A stretch of DNA of 64,000 bases from Undaria pinnatifida (lineage: Eukaryota; Sar; Phaeophyceae; Laminariales; Alariaceae): NCBI GenBank assembly GCA_012845835.1, contig JABAKD010000011.1, positions 4,324,697-4,388,696 on the forward strand. The letters run 5' to 3'. Shown piece by piece: positions 52,501 to 62,743 of the stretch; the first letter of the stretch is position 1; every line of letters begins with the position of its first letter. The position numbers and the translations under genes are program-made. The notes beneath the pieces are model-generated. The model worked only from the letters and a program-made list of their open reading frames with translations. It had not been told where the DNA came from and ran no database searches.

Positions 52501-55500
52501 GCGCGGCGCGTCGTTCTCCCCCGGGTGCCCCGTCGATGCCTGCACCATGTGCAAAACCTCCTCATCGCTCAGATCTTCCCCTAACAGCTTCAGCGTCCTC
52601 GTAAGGTCCTCGCCGGAGATGTAGTTCTGCTCCCCCGTCCCGGAACAATGACAAAAAAAACGCACACAGAAATATGGAGGGACCACAAAAAGATGAAGAA
52701 AGGGAGCTTTTCATTTTAGAGGTCAGCAGGGAGTTTTCTTTCATGTGTTTTCTTCAATACTTCATTTCCAGGATATTGCGCACGGTGGCGGTGGCGGCAG
52801 CGACGGCGGCAGCAGCGTGTTTGCAGTGTGCAGCGTGTTTGCGGTGCACAGACTGACACCCACAGGCGTCTTTCTGTTTGGCACACACGCCGAAGATACA
52901 CTTCCTGCCTTGCATATCCGCTTGCCACAGCCGCAGCCGCTTTCCACCCCCCCTCTCGGCGCCCCCTCCCTACCCCGACCCGCTTTCCATCCCGGCAGCA
53001 CTACCGCAGTAGTATCAACTCCGCAGGCGCATGCGCACGCGCCAATCCCTTAAATGTTCGCGCGTGCTGTCGCCCTCGTACCCCTAAACTTCCCCACCCT
53101 CCCATCCCCGCCTGTCCCCCAAATCGCAGTAGAAGCATAGCTCGGGGCACACGCCCTAATACCGATAATCTTCCCACCCTGCCACCACCCCCGCCCCCTC
53201 CCCCCCCCTCCATATACAATAGATGTATATTGGGGATGGCGTTGGTGTGCAACGACGCTGTAAAACATGCCAATCACTGCGTGAGCTAGACAACCAGGGT
53301 CCCGTTTTTTGTCCTTGTTTCTTGTTGGCGGTCACCATGACGGTTATCGGGTTAGATCATATGGTGCGGGGTGGAGAACCCTAACGCCGCACAAGGAGAA
53401 TGGTCGCATCACGTGGTGTGAATATGGTAAGGCACCCACGAGGCAGTTACATATTAATAGTAATAGTAATAGTAATAGTAATAGTAATACCCATTGCTGT
53501 CTCTGGTGTGGCCACACCAGAAAACAAAGTAACTCATTGGCGCTGTCATCCATAAGCAAGAAAATGGGCACAAGGTGCCGGGGTGCCGAAGTCCGTCTTA
53601 CGAGCGGTTCTTGGAAGGATGCAGTTCATCCTTTATGCGACTCGCCGAACACCTCACGGCGCTTCGCGCTTGGTGCAAGCAATGTCTGCCTGGTTGGTGA
53701 CAACCCGACGTGCTCCGTGCCGGCTTAGTACGGATGCGAGGATCTATGGTCATACGATTACGGCCACGCATAAACTGAGTACACCTCCCCCCCGCCCCCT
53801 CCTTCATGCCGTGGTACTTCCACGCCCCTCGCCTGATTATACTTGGCCACCTTGCCCCCCCCCGCCCTCCTCCACCGTCAAAACCCCTCACCTTGCCCCC
53901 GGTGTCCATAAACTTCAGCGCCTGCCTCCTGCTCCCCACGGTAACATCCGGGTCGCCCCCATACGTCTCCGGCCCGGCCAACCCCGTCATCACCGCCAAC
54001 AAACACGCCTTCAGGCGCATGCGCCCTCTGTGGAACCCCTTCAGGTTTTCCACCGCCCTCGTAAGGGGTCGCCGGCTCAGCCTCGCTCTCTCCTCCATCC
54101 ATGGATGCTTTAAGACTGCTTCCGCCGTGGGTCGGAGCTTGGGGTCGAATTGTAGCATGTGTCGAATCAGGTCCTAGATAATTTTTGGCGCAAGTGGGCA
54201 TGGGGTGGGGGTAGGGGGTGAGGAGGGGTGAGGGTTGGGGTTGGGGTGGGGGTTGGGTTGGGGTTGGGGTGGGGGTTGGGTTGGGTGTGGGTGTAGGAGG
54301 GGGGTGTCGGGGTGCCTTTAAGGCCACTTCAGCCGTGGGTCGAAGCCTCGGGTCGAATTCTAGCATGTGCCGGATGAGGCCCTCAAACGTCTTTTTTGTG
54401 GGAGAGGGTACTTGTGAAGTGGTGGCAACACACAGGTGTAAGGCGGTAGGGGAAGGGGGGTTCGGGGGGGTGAGGGTTGGAGGTGGGGGGTGGTGGGAGG
54501 GGTGGGGGTAAGGGGCGGATGGGGTTTTGCATGGAGGGGCGTTGCGAGAGTAGCAAAGTTTGGGCTCGTGAAATAATAGCTGAGAGTCGAAGTAATGGAA
54601 GCACATGCGTGTGGAGGGGTAGGGGGATGGGGGTTGGGGGTTGGGGGTAGGGGCGTGAGGGTTGCGGGTGAGTGAGGAGGTAGGAGAGGTGGGAGTCGAA
54701 TCAGTGGCAGCACACGTATGTGGAGGGAATGGAGGTTGGGGGTTGGGAATGAGAGGGGTCGGGGTAGGGGGTGGAGGGGGTTACGAGAGCTTGAGGTAAT
54801 ACCGCTGTTAAGCTATGATACCGGCCACGCAAAAACAGAGAGGGACAAGGACAAGCATCAACGTTCGTAGCAGCACTACCCGCACTAACAGCAGCACTAG
54901 CAGCAGCAAAAGCAAATCAACAGCACAGGCGATCTCTAATATCCCCAACAGCACATAGCACCAACAGCAGCAATAAAGGGACAGCAGCAGCACAAGCAGC
55001 AGCGCCAACCTACACCACCTCTCACCATTACCCCTCAAACACGTACACAAGCAGGCGCGACCTCAGCTCGTCACACCACATCACGTCACACCAAACAACA
55101 CACTCAAGCATACCACTCGACCCCATCCCACCGCACCCCTCCCCAGCCCGCAGAAGCACTCACGATAGCTCCTTCTTTGTCGGCCCAGGAGAGCGCATCG
55201 AAGGGGACCTCTCCGGACAAGACCCTCTCCTTAACCTCCGCGTCCGTCGCACCTCCCTCTAGGTCGAATGGGTGCACCCCGCTTAGGAGGATGTACAGCA
55301 CCACGCCGAGGGACCACATATCCGCCGGCGTTCCAAATGGCTCCCCTCGAAGGACCTCGGGGGCGCTAGATTGCATCACAAAAAAAAGCACAAAATAAAA
55401 CAGGGTGTTAAGGTTAGGGGTAGAGCTTAACGCCAGGTGTACTTCACCCATTTTGGCCCAGCTTCCACAAATGGTTGACAGTCCACACTGCCTCCTCGTT

Positions 55501-58500
55501 CGAGCTTCAATCCGACAATGCTCCCGGATAATCGGGGCTTGTGTTACAAGGTACCAGGTATAGGTTGTGGGTGCTTTGGTACGGCTATAAAAATAAAGTA
55601 CGTACCATCTTTTTCGTCGAACCTAGGCCAAGGTCTGCTTTTGCTGTCATCACATCAAGTCATCGCCCTGCTCTAGTCCGTGGTCACAAGATAAGGCTAC
55701 AGTAATTCTTGGAGTGGAAGCATACCCCAGGAAATTTACACCAGTAATCATATTAAGAGTAACAATAATGGCGATAACAATCATAATGAAAAATAAACAA
55801 TATTAACACCAATACAAAAATATTAAAAGCAAGTGATATTACATGATATTATACATGTATCAGACCAAAAAAAAAATGTGTATCACACGGGTCGTTGTCT
55901 TACCTGTAGGCGACCGTGCCGCTGTTCTCCTTGGGAGGTCCCAGTCCCGACGGTCCCACAACAAACGCGGAGCCGAAGTCTACCACGCGGACGTCAATCG
56001 AGTCTGTGTCCGACGAATGGAGCTTTGCCGTCAAAGATAGAGAGGAAACGAGATAGGGAACGAGATAGGAAACAAAGTAAGATACAAGACAATAAAAACG
56101 AGATAAGAAAAGACATACTACACGAAAAAGAAAAGGAAATATACAAGAAAAGAGATGAAAAAAGAGACAAGAAAAGCCGCGAGTACGCAAAAAAGACATA
56201 CCTGGTACACAAAACCAAACGGAAAGGAAAGCAATGGAAGGGGGTTGTACTCAGTTTGTGAATGGCCGTAGTCGTATGGCCATAGACCCTCGCATCTCTA
56301 CTATGCCGGCACGGAGCACGTCAGGTTGTCACCAACCAGGCAGACATTGCTTGCACCAAGCGCGAAGCGCCGTGCGGTGTTCGGCGAGTCGCATAAAGGA
56401 TGAACTGCATCCTTCCAAGAACCGCTCGTAAGACGGACTTCGGCACCTTGTGCCCACTTTCTTGCTTATGGATGACAGCGCCAATGAGTTACTTTGTTTT
56501 CTGGTGTGGCCACCCCAGAGACAGCAATGGGTATTACTATTACTATTACTATTACTATTAATATGTAACTGCCTCGTGGGTGCCTTGCCATTTTCACAGT
56601 ACGTGATGCGATCATTCTCCTTGCGCGGAGTTACGGTTCTCCACCCCACACAATATGATCTAACTCGACAACCATCATGGTGACCGCCAAAAAACAAAAA
56701 GCACAAAAAACACGGTACCCTGGTTGTCTACCTCACGCAGAGCTTGGCATGTTTTACAGCGGCGTTACCAACCAACGCCAACCCCAATATGCATACGATG
56801 TTTTACGGCGTCGGCGCCAACCGAGGCCAACTATTATATATATATATATTTTGTAAGGGAGTGAAAGGAAGGGAACGGAAGGGAAGGGGAAAAGGCACGC
56901 GGTTAAATCACCCGCTCCCTCCTTAAGATATTTTTGGTCTCACAGTAACCCATCGCCAAAATATAGCCCGCTATCACAGGACAGGCTGGGGGGGGGGGGG
57001 GGCTCCAATAAGCCATCACAATTACTATTACCTATCAAACACGCTTCAGAAGGTCCGAAGGGAAAAAAAGGCGAAAACACTCGACAGATACGACATCGAC
57101 CACACAAAGAGGCCCAGGCAAGGCAAGCAGGGAAGGCGTCTGGGCTGCACCGTAGCGGGCAGTACGACACGAGCGCAGCTCGGTAATGCTTGTACCGCAA
57201 GACGCTCTTCCTGGGCGATTGATAAAACCGCGCTTCTCGAGCGATCTTTACGCGGCTGTACTATACTCAAGCCCCAACAGAGATACTAGTCCCAACAGGC
57301 ACCGGGGGAAAGGATGCAAGAGCGCTCCGCCCACCCCTTCCTTTTTCCTCCCTCCCTCCTTCTCTCTCTCCCTCCCTCCCTCGGCGCCACGATACGGAGA
57401 TCAACTGAGTAATTACCCACTACATTTGACATCTCGTTACGGGGGTATTCTACTACTCACTTAGCTAAATAATAGCCTTGTGGTATGTACAACCATCACC
57501 GCAATAAACTATTTGAGACTATATAAGATGGGTGCTATTGTTAGGGTGAAGCCGTAAAACCCTCAACACCACAAGAGCACGACAACAGACGGCTGCGAAG
57601 CTCACTCAACTCACCAGTATATTCTCGGGCTTGAGATCGAAATGCACGATGGAGTTCAAGTGTAGGTAGGCGACGGCGTCCATGATCTCCCTCAGAAGAC
57701 ACGCCGCGTCGTGCTCGCTGTGCGCTCCCTTGTTCACCAGCCGGTCGAACAGCTCCCCACCCGTCGCGAACTCTGTCGCGTCATGATGTCGCATAGCACA
57801 GTATGAAGGTGTGATGTGTCATGATATGTGATGCGAGATGGCATTCACGAAATTTGTCTTGAGAACGTAGGTTTGACGTGAAAGAGATAAATACTATTAA
57901 TAGGAGCACTACTGTTGAATAACAGAGCTATATAAAGGGGCCAAATTATTGACCAACCGCTGTTTTTTCAGAGACGTGTTTGATGTGGTGAGATTGATTG
58001 ATGCGATTTTATGTAAGTTTGTCGCAGGTGCGGCGCTGCTCGGGCATGAACACATAATAGCGCATAGTGGGTAGAGCAGGGGAGCACCCCGTGAGCAGAA
58101 TAAAAAACACGAAAGACAAAACACAAAACACTGAAGGAAAGAAAAAGTAGCAGCAAACATAGCAGTAACCGCAGCAAAACCAATATACCAGGTATACGTA
58201 CCAACACCAGCAGCAACAGCAGCAACAACAGCAACAGCAGCAGCAACAACGTTCGATGAAGAAACAATACGTGGCCAAAAGAGGACGGTATCCACTATGT
58301 ATCGTTGTGAGAATATTTAAACAACGAACAATCAACAATCGTTCCCATACCCGGCCGCACCACATAACACGCAAACCCACGACGGGCTAAGCCAGTGACC
58401 AGCCAACCGAGCACTAAGCCCACCCCCTTCTTCCTCCCTCCTCCCCAATCCCCCCGCCCTCCCGACCCCCCGTCCCACCCCTTCCTCACCCCTGCCCCTC

Positions 58501-61500
58501 CCTTTCACTCTTGGGGCAAGCAATATCTGCCTGGTCGGTTAAACCCGACGCGCTCCGCTCCCCGGCATCGTAGGGATACGAGGGTCTATACCGCCATGCA
58601 TGGCATGATCCCTCCCCCGCCCCCCCGCCCCCCTCTAAACCCGCTTCATTTACTGACCCATGACAATGTAGTAGTAGTGGTCGTCCGAGAATAAGTCCCT
58701 AAAGTTGACCACATTGCGGTGCTGCCCTGCCATGCGCAGTAGGTCCACTTCCGCCTGCAGCCTAGGAGGCTTGGTGAGTTTGCGGGGTATCTGCTTCACC
58801 GCCACGACTTCGCCGGTAACCTTGTGCACCCCGGCGCACACCACGCCAAAGGCCCCTGTTGGGACGGGGGGTGGGGGCGTTTTTGTTTCTTGTACGAGTA
58901 TTTGTATGTTCAACTGTTTACCTTGTATAATTAGTCTAATGTTTTACTTGACATATTTATTTTCTTGTTTCTTGTTTCTTGTCTCTTGTTCTTGTTTCAT
59001 GTTTTTGTTTCGTTTGTTTGTTTCTCGGTTTTGTTGTTGTTTCGGGAGGGGGAGATGGGTGGCGGCATTGCGAAGGGGGCGGGGGGGGGTTGTTATGTGT
59101 TGCGCACAAATACCGGTGTAACTCGCATCACCACACATGTTCTCTAAAGATTTTCGAAGCTATTAGAGTGTTTGCGAAAGTACGTTTTTAGAAATTTACT
59201 TCTTCAAAAATTGTCCCGAAGGCAATATTTGCGGTAAATTTTTGAAAAAAAGGCAAAAATGTACTTTGTCGAAGGTAGGTTTTGATCAAAAGTTACGGTA
59301 AATTTTGTCTCTCTGTTTCATTGGCCTACAACACACCGAGCATTTGTCCGAGGCAGAACGCCTCTGCAAGGGTCTATAGCGCCCTAAGCAGGACCAGTTT
59401 GAAGCACCACGCTGTTGTCACGACACAACACAAGCTACTAATACGAACGCACGGAGGATTGAGAGGGTAGTACCCTGAGCACGACGCGCAGGCGTAACAT
59501 CAGAGATATGCAGCAGGCCGGTGATGAACCGTCTGTTGCTGCCCTCTGCGTCCGTGACCAAGGGTTCAACGCTTGTTGCAAGCTGTGGTGAACTTCTCGC
59601 AGCTGGCGGAGTCGAACGCACGCACGCGGAGAGGAGCCTCAACGCAGAGAGCGACACCACGCGCCTTGATTGCGGCTATCGTGTGCCGCATCTGGCAAGA
59701 TAGGACTCGTATCGGTCCATCTGTGCGACAGCAGCCACCGCGCTTCTCCAACATCACCGCGACTGAAGCGTGGCATGACTTTCGGTTTAGGGCAGAGGAG
59801 TTTCCGCTCCTCTGCCCTAAACCGCTGCGTTCACTGCGGATTCTTCGCAGGGTGGTGCTTCGCAATAACAGGTCCACGTTCCATGGGGAAACTGCGCTTC
59901 GCCTTCCCTTCCGTCGCATGAGGAAGGCGTTGCTCTGCTTGTAGCACGTGTAATGAGGTAGTCCCTGCTCACAAGGAGTTTTTTACGCGCGAGACAGACC
60001 GCCATACCTCTGATTTGTAGTCTGTTGGGTGCTTGCATGTACCGTGTTCCAGGTACTGCTGCACCTGAAACGAGAGGCTCGAGACTGGAGTACGTACAAC
60101 GAGTACTCGTATATCGTATAATACTACGAGTACTCGTACTGCTGCTGCTGTACTCGTACGTATATTACAATCGCGCACATCCCCGTTTCCCTACTAAATT
60201 TCGGAGGCGTCGCCTGCAGGATTTTGTTTACCGCTAGCGCAAACACACCAAAAACTCGGTGGGAAGGCAATTCACTTTTTTTAGCGGAAGGCAAGTAAAT
60301 TTTTAGAAACGTATTTTCGCAAACACTCTATTAATAGGTTTTTGCCAAACAACAAAAACAGGGAAAAGTCGCCGAGCGTTGTGTCTTACGCAAAAATCTT
60401 GGCGAGATATTTCCAAAGCCGCCATTTTCGTCGTGTGTGCCCCCCTTGTGTAGGAGAAAATCGGCGCTGAAATGTGTCCATGGAATGTGTTATCTTGCGT
60501 GTTATACGGTGTGATACGAGGCGTAGAGGAAGACGAGGGAAGGGAGCTTTGCCGCCATACATAGCGTCACAGCCCATACATACTCGAAAATGCGAGCTGG
60601 TCTGCTGCAGTGCCCAATGCCGCAGCAGTATAATATTACCCCGCCAAAGCTACGAAAAGCTCATATTCACATGATCTTGTATGGCCTCAGCAGCAGACGC
60701 CGCGGTCGCTGTGTACCGGTACTACAACAGCAGTGGTAAAAAAACAGTGCAGTATCTAACAGCGATATAACGACCAGTGCCTTCAGTAATAACTGCTCCC
60801 TGGTACTGTTGTACGAGAGCCCTCCAAGTCGAGAGCTCCGAACTGCCTGCTCTAGGAACGTACGTAGTATGACACTTACGTAAGATAAGAGTGTCATACG
60901 TAAAAGTTGAAGAGCTTCAAGGAACGAGACGTGGCCTGATCGGTTACGTGTGCCGCTGCTACTCTTGACGCTGTTGGTGCTCAACACCAGTACTGGTGTC
61001 GGCTGCCTATGCCTACCGCCTGCTGGACCAATGAACACTCAGCACACAGCAGCCGAATTTAAACGACAAAATGTTACACGTCGAAATGATACCTGGTACG
61101 ACGTTTGTAGACAAAGAAATTGTTTGACTTTTGGGACCCAGGTACGACGCACTGCTCTATAGCGACCTCAAAAGCGACAACCGAGTTATTCCCAACCTTC
61201 TATGAAGGAAAAGCGTGCAGTGGTATAAAACAACCATCGGCATGCTGCGTGCGTGTCATGAGAGACATCCCCCAGCCCAAGGGCCCGGGTTGTTTGGTAC
61301 CGGTATAGCCGATGCTGTAATCGTGATATAACATTTTTCTTTCCAACATTTTCCACCTTGAGGTCGCAACGGGCAAAAAATGTGTAGGAGTTGGACTGGT
61401 GGATACGTGGGACTTATGCTCTCGCCCAACGCACTACTTAGTGTTTTTTTAGCGGTGTTACGTATTTCGGCCAGCGCGAATCAAGCAAGCTAAGCCTGCG

Positions 61501-62435
61501 AGGGCAAGAGGCAAGAGCACGGTACCGAAAAATAGGCATGCGTGATAAAAAAGTGCGGCGGGATTGCAATAAAAATGCAATTGCATGCCTGCTTGCGCAT
61601 AGCCCCATCCGGTTTCAAAGTCGCGAGGCTCATCTCTGCACCTAAACTGAGCGCATGCAATCGTTCCACTGCTGTTGCTGCTGCTGTATCCACTACTGCT
61701 GTTCACGCATGTTCAAAATATTCATTGAAATACAATAGGCGTCAGGCAGCAGTCGTTCAGCCAAACCGAAGTGTTCTGTTCGAAGCCGCACACTTGTACG
61801 GTTAACCACCAGTGCAAGTATGATAGTCTTCGAAAATGCGCCGCCTTCTACTGCTTACACATGTACAAATCCAAACACTTTGCTTTGCTCTACCCGAACC
61901 CACCTTGACCGACGGGGCTGTCCACGAGGTGGTACATGTCCTGTATCTTCCGACGGTAGGTGCACTCCGCCCTGGGCCTCTCAAGAAAGGGCCATGGTCC
62001 GGCCCCCCTTAACGACATAGACGGCAACTTCACTTTCCCCACCTCTGGCGTACCGTCTTCCCCCCGTCCCAAGAGAGACGCCACAGCCACAGCACTCATA
62101 ACGGCGGCGGCAGCGGCGGCGGCGGCGGTCATGGCAGTGGAGGAAGAACCAGCTGGCACAGAACGGGGTGCACCTTTTTCCGGCGGCGGCGGCGGTGTCC
62201 TCTGGTTAACTGCTGTCGACAAGCAACGGTGGCGGAGCTCATGAGTCGGCCCACCTACCTCGGCTACCCCCCGAGTCCCATTGTTGTTGTGGGCAACTCG
62301 GTTGGCCTCAGAAGTCGATCGCCAGGATCTTTTGTGGAAGCTGAGCTGCTGGCATGGCGGCGATGGTCTGGCGGAAGAAACCGACAGGGTTCTTCCACCT
62401 TTCGCCAACACCAGGCGTCGAGCGGAGACGAGCAT
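49345..62435 (-). CDS. CDPK-like kinase with leader, hydrophobic segment, EF-hand pair and two cyclic-nucleotide-binding domains, 13 exons
   Basis: Gene-level entry; exons A-L plus a 20-nt microexon, all phases consistent, total 2673 nt (890 residues). Residues 1-50: Arg/Ser-rich, no acidic residue before 43 (mitochondrial-type leader). 101-122: Ala/Val hydrophobic segment. About 168-430: protein kinase (G-loop GQGAFGVV, VAVK Lys198, HFDLKPEN with Asp289, DFG 311-313, SAPE 336-339, DMWSLGVVLYILLSG). 435-480: NLKGF-x5-LKACLLAVM, like the CaMK/CDPK autoinhibitory junction. 493-545: EF-hand pair lacking several Ca2+ ligands. About 570-705: cyclic-nucleotide domain with FGEGELL and PRATRAV. About 765-865: second, degenerate cyclic-nucleotide domain. 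PKG and PKA place such domains before or apart from the kinase, so this order is unusual. A location in mitochondria (or plastid) is inferred from the leader only. The exon G 3' end and exon I 5' end are the least certain. Confidence 0.85.
49862..50189 (-). CDS. Kinase exon K (linker and cNBD2 first half)
   Basis: Acceptor TCGCCGCAG, donor GAGCAG|GTGAAG, phase 0 in and 1 out. Encodes TQSRASTALTRLIEEELIDS, a Gly-rich linker, DIRPGQLHRRISKRETPAVL and LVREGSVEVTQGTGTRTVRA. Confidence 0.88.
50455..50650. repeat. CAACAT/ACCAAC-rich tract in kinase intron
   Basis: Plus-strand AACATCAACA-type low-complexity sequence with a C-run at its right end, between exons K and J. Confidence 0.8.
50701..50833 (-). 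CDS. Kinase exon J (cNBD1, cassette Arg and C helix)
   Basis: Acceptor GCGGCGAG, phase 2 in; donor GCGCAG|GTGGGA, phase 0 out. Encodes GGGVPRATRAVCVSEMCEVM and AVPRHLFANLLDELG. Completes FGE-x-n-PRAT, the cyclic-nucleotide phosphate-binding cassette. Confidence 0.88.
51042..51191 (-). CDS. Kinase exon I (cNBD1, start of phosphate-binding cassette)
   Basis: Acceptor GTGCCTTTAG (51192) or, in the same phase, CCCGGCAG (start 51170). Encodes DERVVVQLQTLGRGDSFGEG and ELLAAAEAEEGAATAAA. Donor GCTCA|GTACCG, phase 2. Confidence 0.85.
51600..51990. repeat. CCA/CAC-rich tract in kinase intron
   Basis: About 390 bases dominated by ACC/CAC/CCCT on the plus strand. It gives poly-Val/Gly and Thr/Pro frames that are artefacts. 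Confidence 0.9.
51997..52106 (-). CDS. Kinase exon H (cNBD1, first strands)
   Basis: Acceptor GTTTTTTCAG, donor GCAAG|GTGAGC, phase 0 in and 2 out. Encodes RGNTIYAAGAMDRNFFLINE and GKVSLEVEGSARKGRA, the G-(D/N)-x-I-x-x-x-G...FF(L/I)I-x-x-G-x-V pattern. Confidence 0.92.
52203..52222 (-). CDS. Kinase microexon (20 nt)
   Basis: Between acceptor CCCCTGCAG and donor GAG|GTATCG. Phase 1 in, 0 out; encodes (V/I)GLDADE, fitting the start of a cyclic-nucleotide domain (F-x-x-L-x-x-x-E). The only frame without a stop is the one that matches both neighbours. Confidence 0.65.
52395..52626 (-). CDS. Kinase exon G (EF-hand pair)
   Basis: Acceptor GGGAGCAG. With exon F it gives the EF loop DTGGKNYISGED (Ile at 8, acidic at 12, but Gly and Lys at 3 and 5). 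Then LTRTLKLLGEDLSDEEVLHM and a second, longer loop ending PRISYEDFMKLV. Donor placed at GACA|GTGAGA (phase 1); AGGG|GTGGGG near 52413 is also in phase. Confidence 0.75.
53228..53795 (+). repeat. Dispersed repeat R1, copy 3
   Basis: Full-length relative of 56243-56840 (inverted) with an internal TAATAG hexamer run (53455-53490). About 85-90% identical by eye. It lies between kinase exons G and F. Confidence 0.85.
53892..54173 (-). CDS. Kinase exon F (end of kinase, junction helix, EF-hand 1 start)
   Basis: Acceptor TTATCTAG, donor AAG|GTGAGG, 94 codons, phase 0/0. Encodes DLIRHMLQFDPKLRPTAEAV, KHPWMEERARLSRR, NLKGFHRGRMRLKACLLAVM and ALKFMDTGGK. Confidence 0.93.
54303..54398 (-). pseudogene. 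Partial duplicate of kinase exon F
   Basis: Reads LIRHMLEFDPRLRPTAEVAL-KAP, equivalent to exon F LIRHMLQFDPKLRPTAEAVL-KHPW, and then loses similarity. Many differences are third-position (CTC/CTG, ATC/ATT, CGG/CGA, CTT/CTC, GCT/GCG). It lies in the intron just upstream (gene sense) of exon F, with a possible ACAAAAAAG acceptor. Confidence 0.8.
55164..55365 (-). CDS. Kinase exon E (APE, helices F-G)
   Basis: Acceptor AATCTAG, donor ATC|GTGAGT, phase 2 in and 0 out. Encodes APEVLRGEPFGTPADMWSLG, VVLYILLSGVHPFDLEGGAT and SWADKEGAI. Confidence 0.95.
55904..56022 (-). CDS. Kinase exon D (DFG and activation segment)
   Basis: Acceptor CGGCAAAG, donor TACAG|GTAAGA, phase 0 in and 2 out. Encodes LHSSDTDSIDVRVVDFGSAF and VVGPSGLGPPKENSGTVAY. 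Confidence 0.92.
56243..56840 (-). repeat. Dispersed repeat R1, copy 4
   Basis: Best-preserved R1 copy; carries a TATTAC run (56528-56565) and ends with two tandem TTTTAC(A/G)GCG...CAACC blocks and a TATATATA tract. A short R1 fragment is at 58508-58600. Confidence 0.85.
57615..57772 (-). CDS. Kinase exon C (helix E and catalytic loop)
   Basis: Acceptor GCGACAG, donor CTG|GTGAGT, phase 1 in and 0 out. Encodes EFATGGELFDRLVNKGAHSE, LLREIMDAVAYLHLNSIV and HFDLKPENIL. HRD is HFD here; catalytic Asp, Lys and Asn are kept. Confidence 0.95.
58658..58855 (-). CDS. Kinase exon B (G-loop, catalytic Lys, helix C)
   Basis: Acceptor CCCAACAG, donor ATGG|GTCAGT, phase 1/1. Encodes GAFGVVCAGVHKVTGEVVAV, KQIPRKLTKPPRLQAEVDLL and FSDDHYYYIVM. 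Confidence 0.93.
59165..60329. mobile_element. DNA transposon with 37-bp terminal inverted repeats, non-autonomous (1165 bp)
   Basis: Left end AGAGTGTTTGCGAAAGTACG and right end (reversed) AGAGTGTTTGCGAAAATACG continue as inverted repeats to about 37 bp with three mismatches. ATT flanks both sides (59162-59164, 60330-60332) as a 3-bp target duplication, which would fit a PIF/Harbinger-like element. Open frames inside show no transposase motif. It lies in the first kinase intron. Confidence 0.8.
59783..59824. other. Perfect 18-bp-stem hairpin
   Basis: CGGTTTAGGGCAGAGGAG and CTCCTCTGCCCTAAACCG are exact inverted repeats around a 6-base TTTCCG loop, in the middle of the TIR transposon. Confidence 0.9.
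61904..62435 (-). CDS. Kinase exon A (leader, hydrophobic segment, start of kinase)
   Basis: ATG at 62435 is the first in-frame Met (MLVSARRLVLAKGGRTLSVS). The frame is open further upstream without an ATG. Ends QDMYHLVDSPVGQ plus one base of Gly at donor CAAG|GTGGGT. Contains AMTAAAAAAAAVMSAVAVAS at residues 101-120. Confidence 0.85.
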
Positions 62436-62743
62436 GAAAGAGCAGCTGGTACAGTAGTGCAACAGCAGTGATCAAAGTTGGGAGGGACCAAAGTGTTGCA
62501 CAAATCGACCTGTCTTGACCAAACAGAACAACCCCGAATCCTTGTGCAGAAAAACATAAAAAAAAGTACTGGAACTCCCTATTTCCTAATTTCCCAACTC
62601 ATAACTCATAACTCATAACACAGCAGCTCAGCAGCTTGGGCAGCTTAGCTGTAGCAGAAAGCAGACAACAGTGCAGAGGTCTGTCCTCACGACTTCACCA
62701 TTGCTGCAGCTGTGGCTGTGAGGCACTGCTGCTTGCGTTACCC
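62436..62743. promoter_or_regulatory. Divergent promoter region between kinase and proteasome genes
   Basis: 308 bp separate the two opposed start codons, so both promoters must share or overlap this stretch unless 5' exons exist. It holds an ATAACTC triplication (62602-62622) and CAGCAGCTCAGCAGCTTGGG. No clear TATA box was seen. Confidence 0.6.

Noticed and set aside
53583..54113. 176-codon plus-strand open frame
   Set aside because: Its left part is the R1 repeat and its right part is the antisense of kinase exon F.
59573..59944. 123-codon open frame inside the TIR transposon as a transposase
   Set aside because: No DDE or helix-turn-helix motif is recognisable, and it is antisense to an equally long frame.
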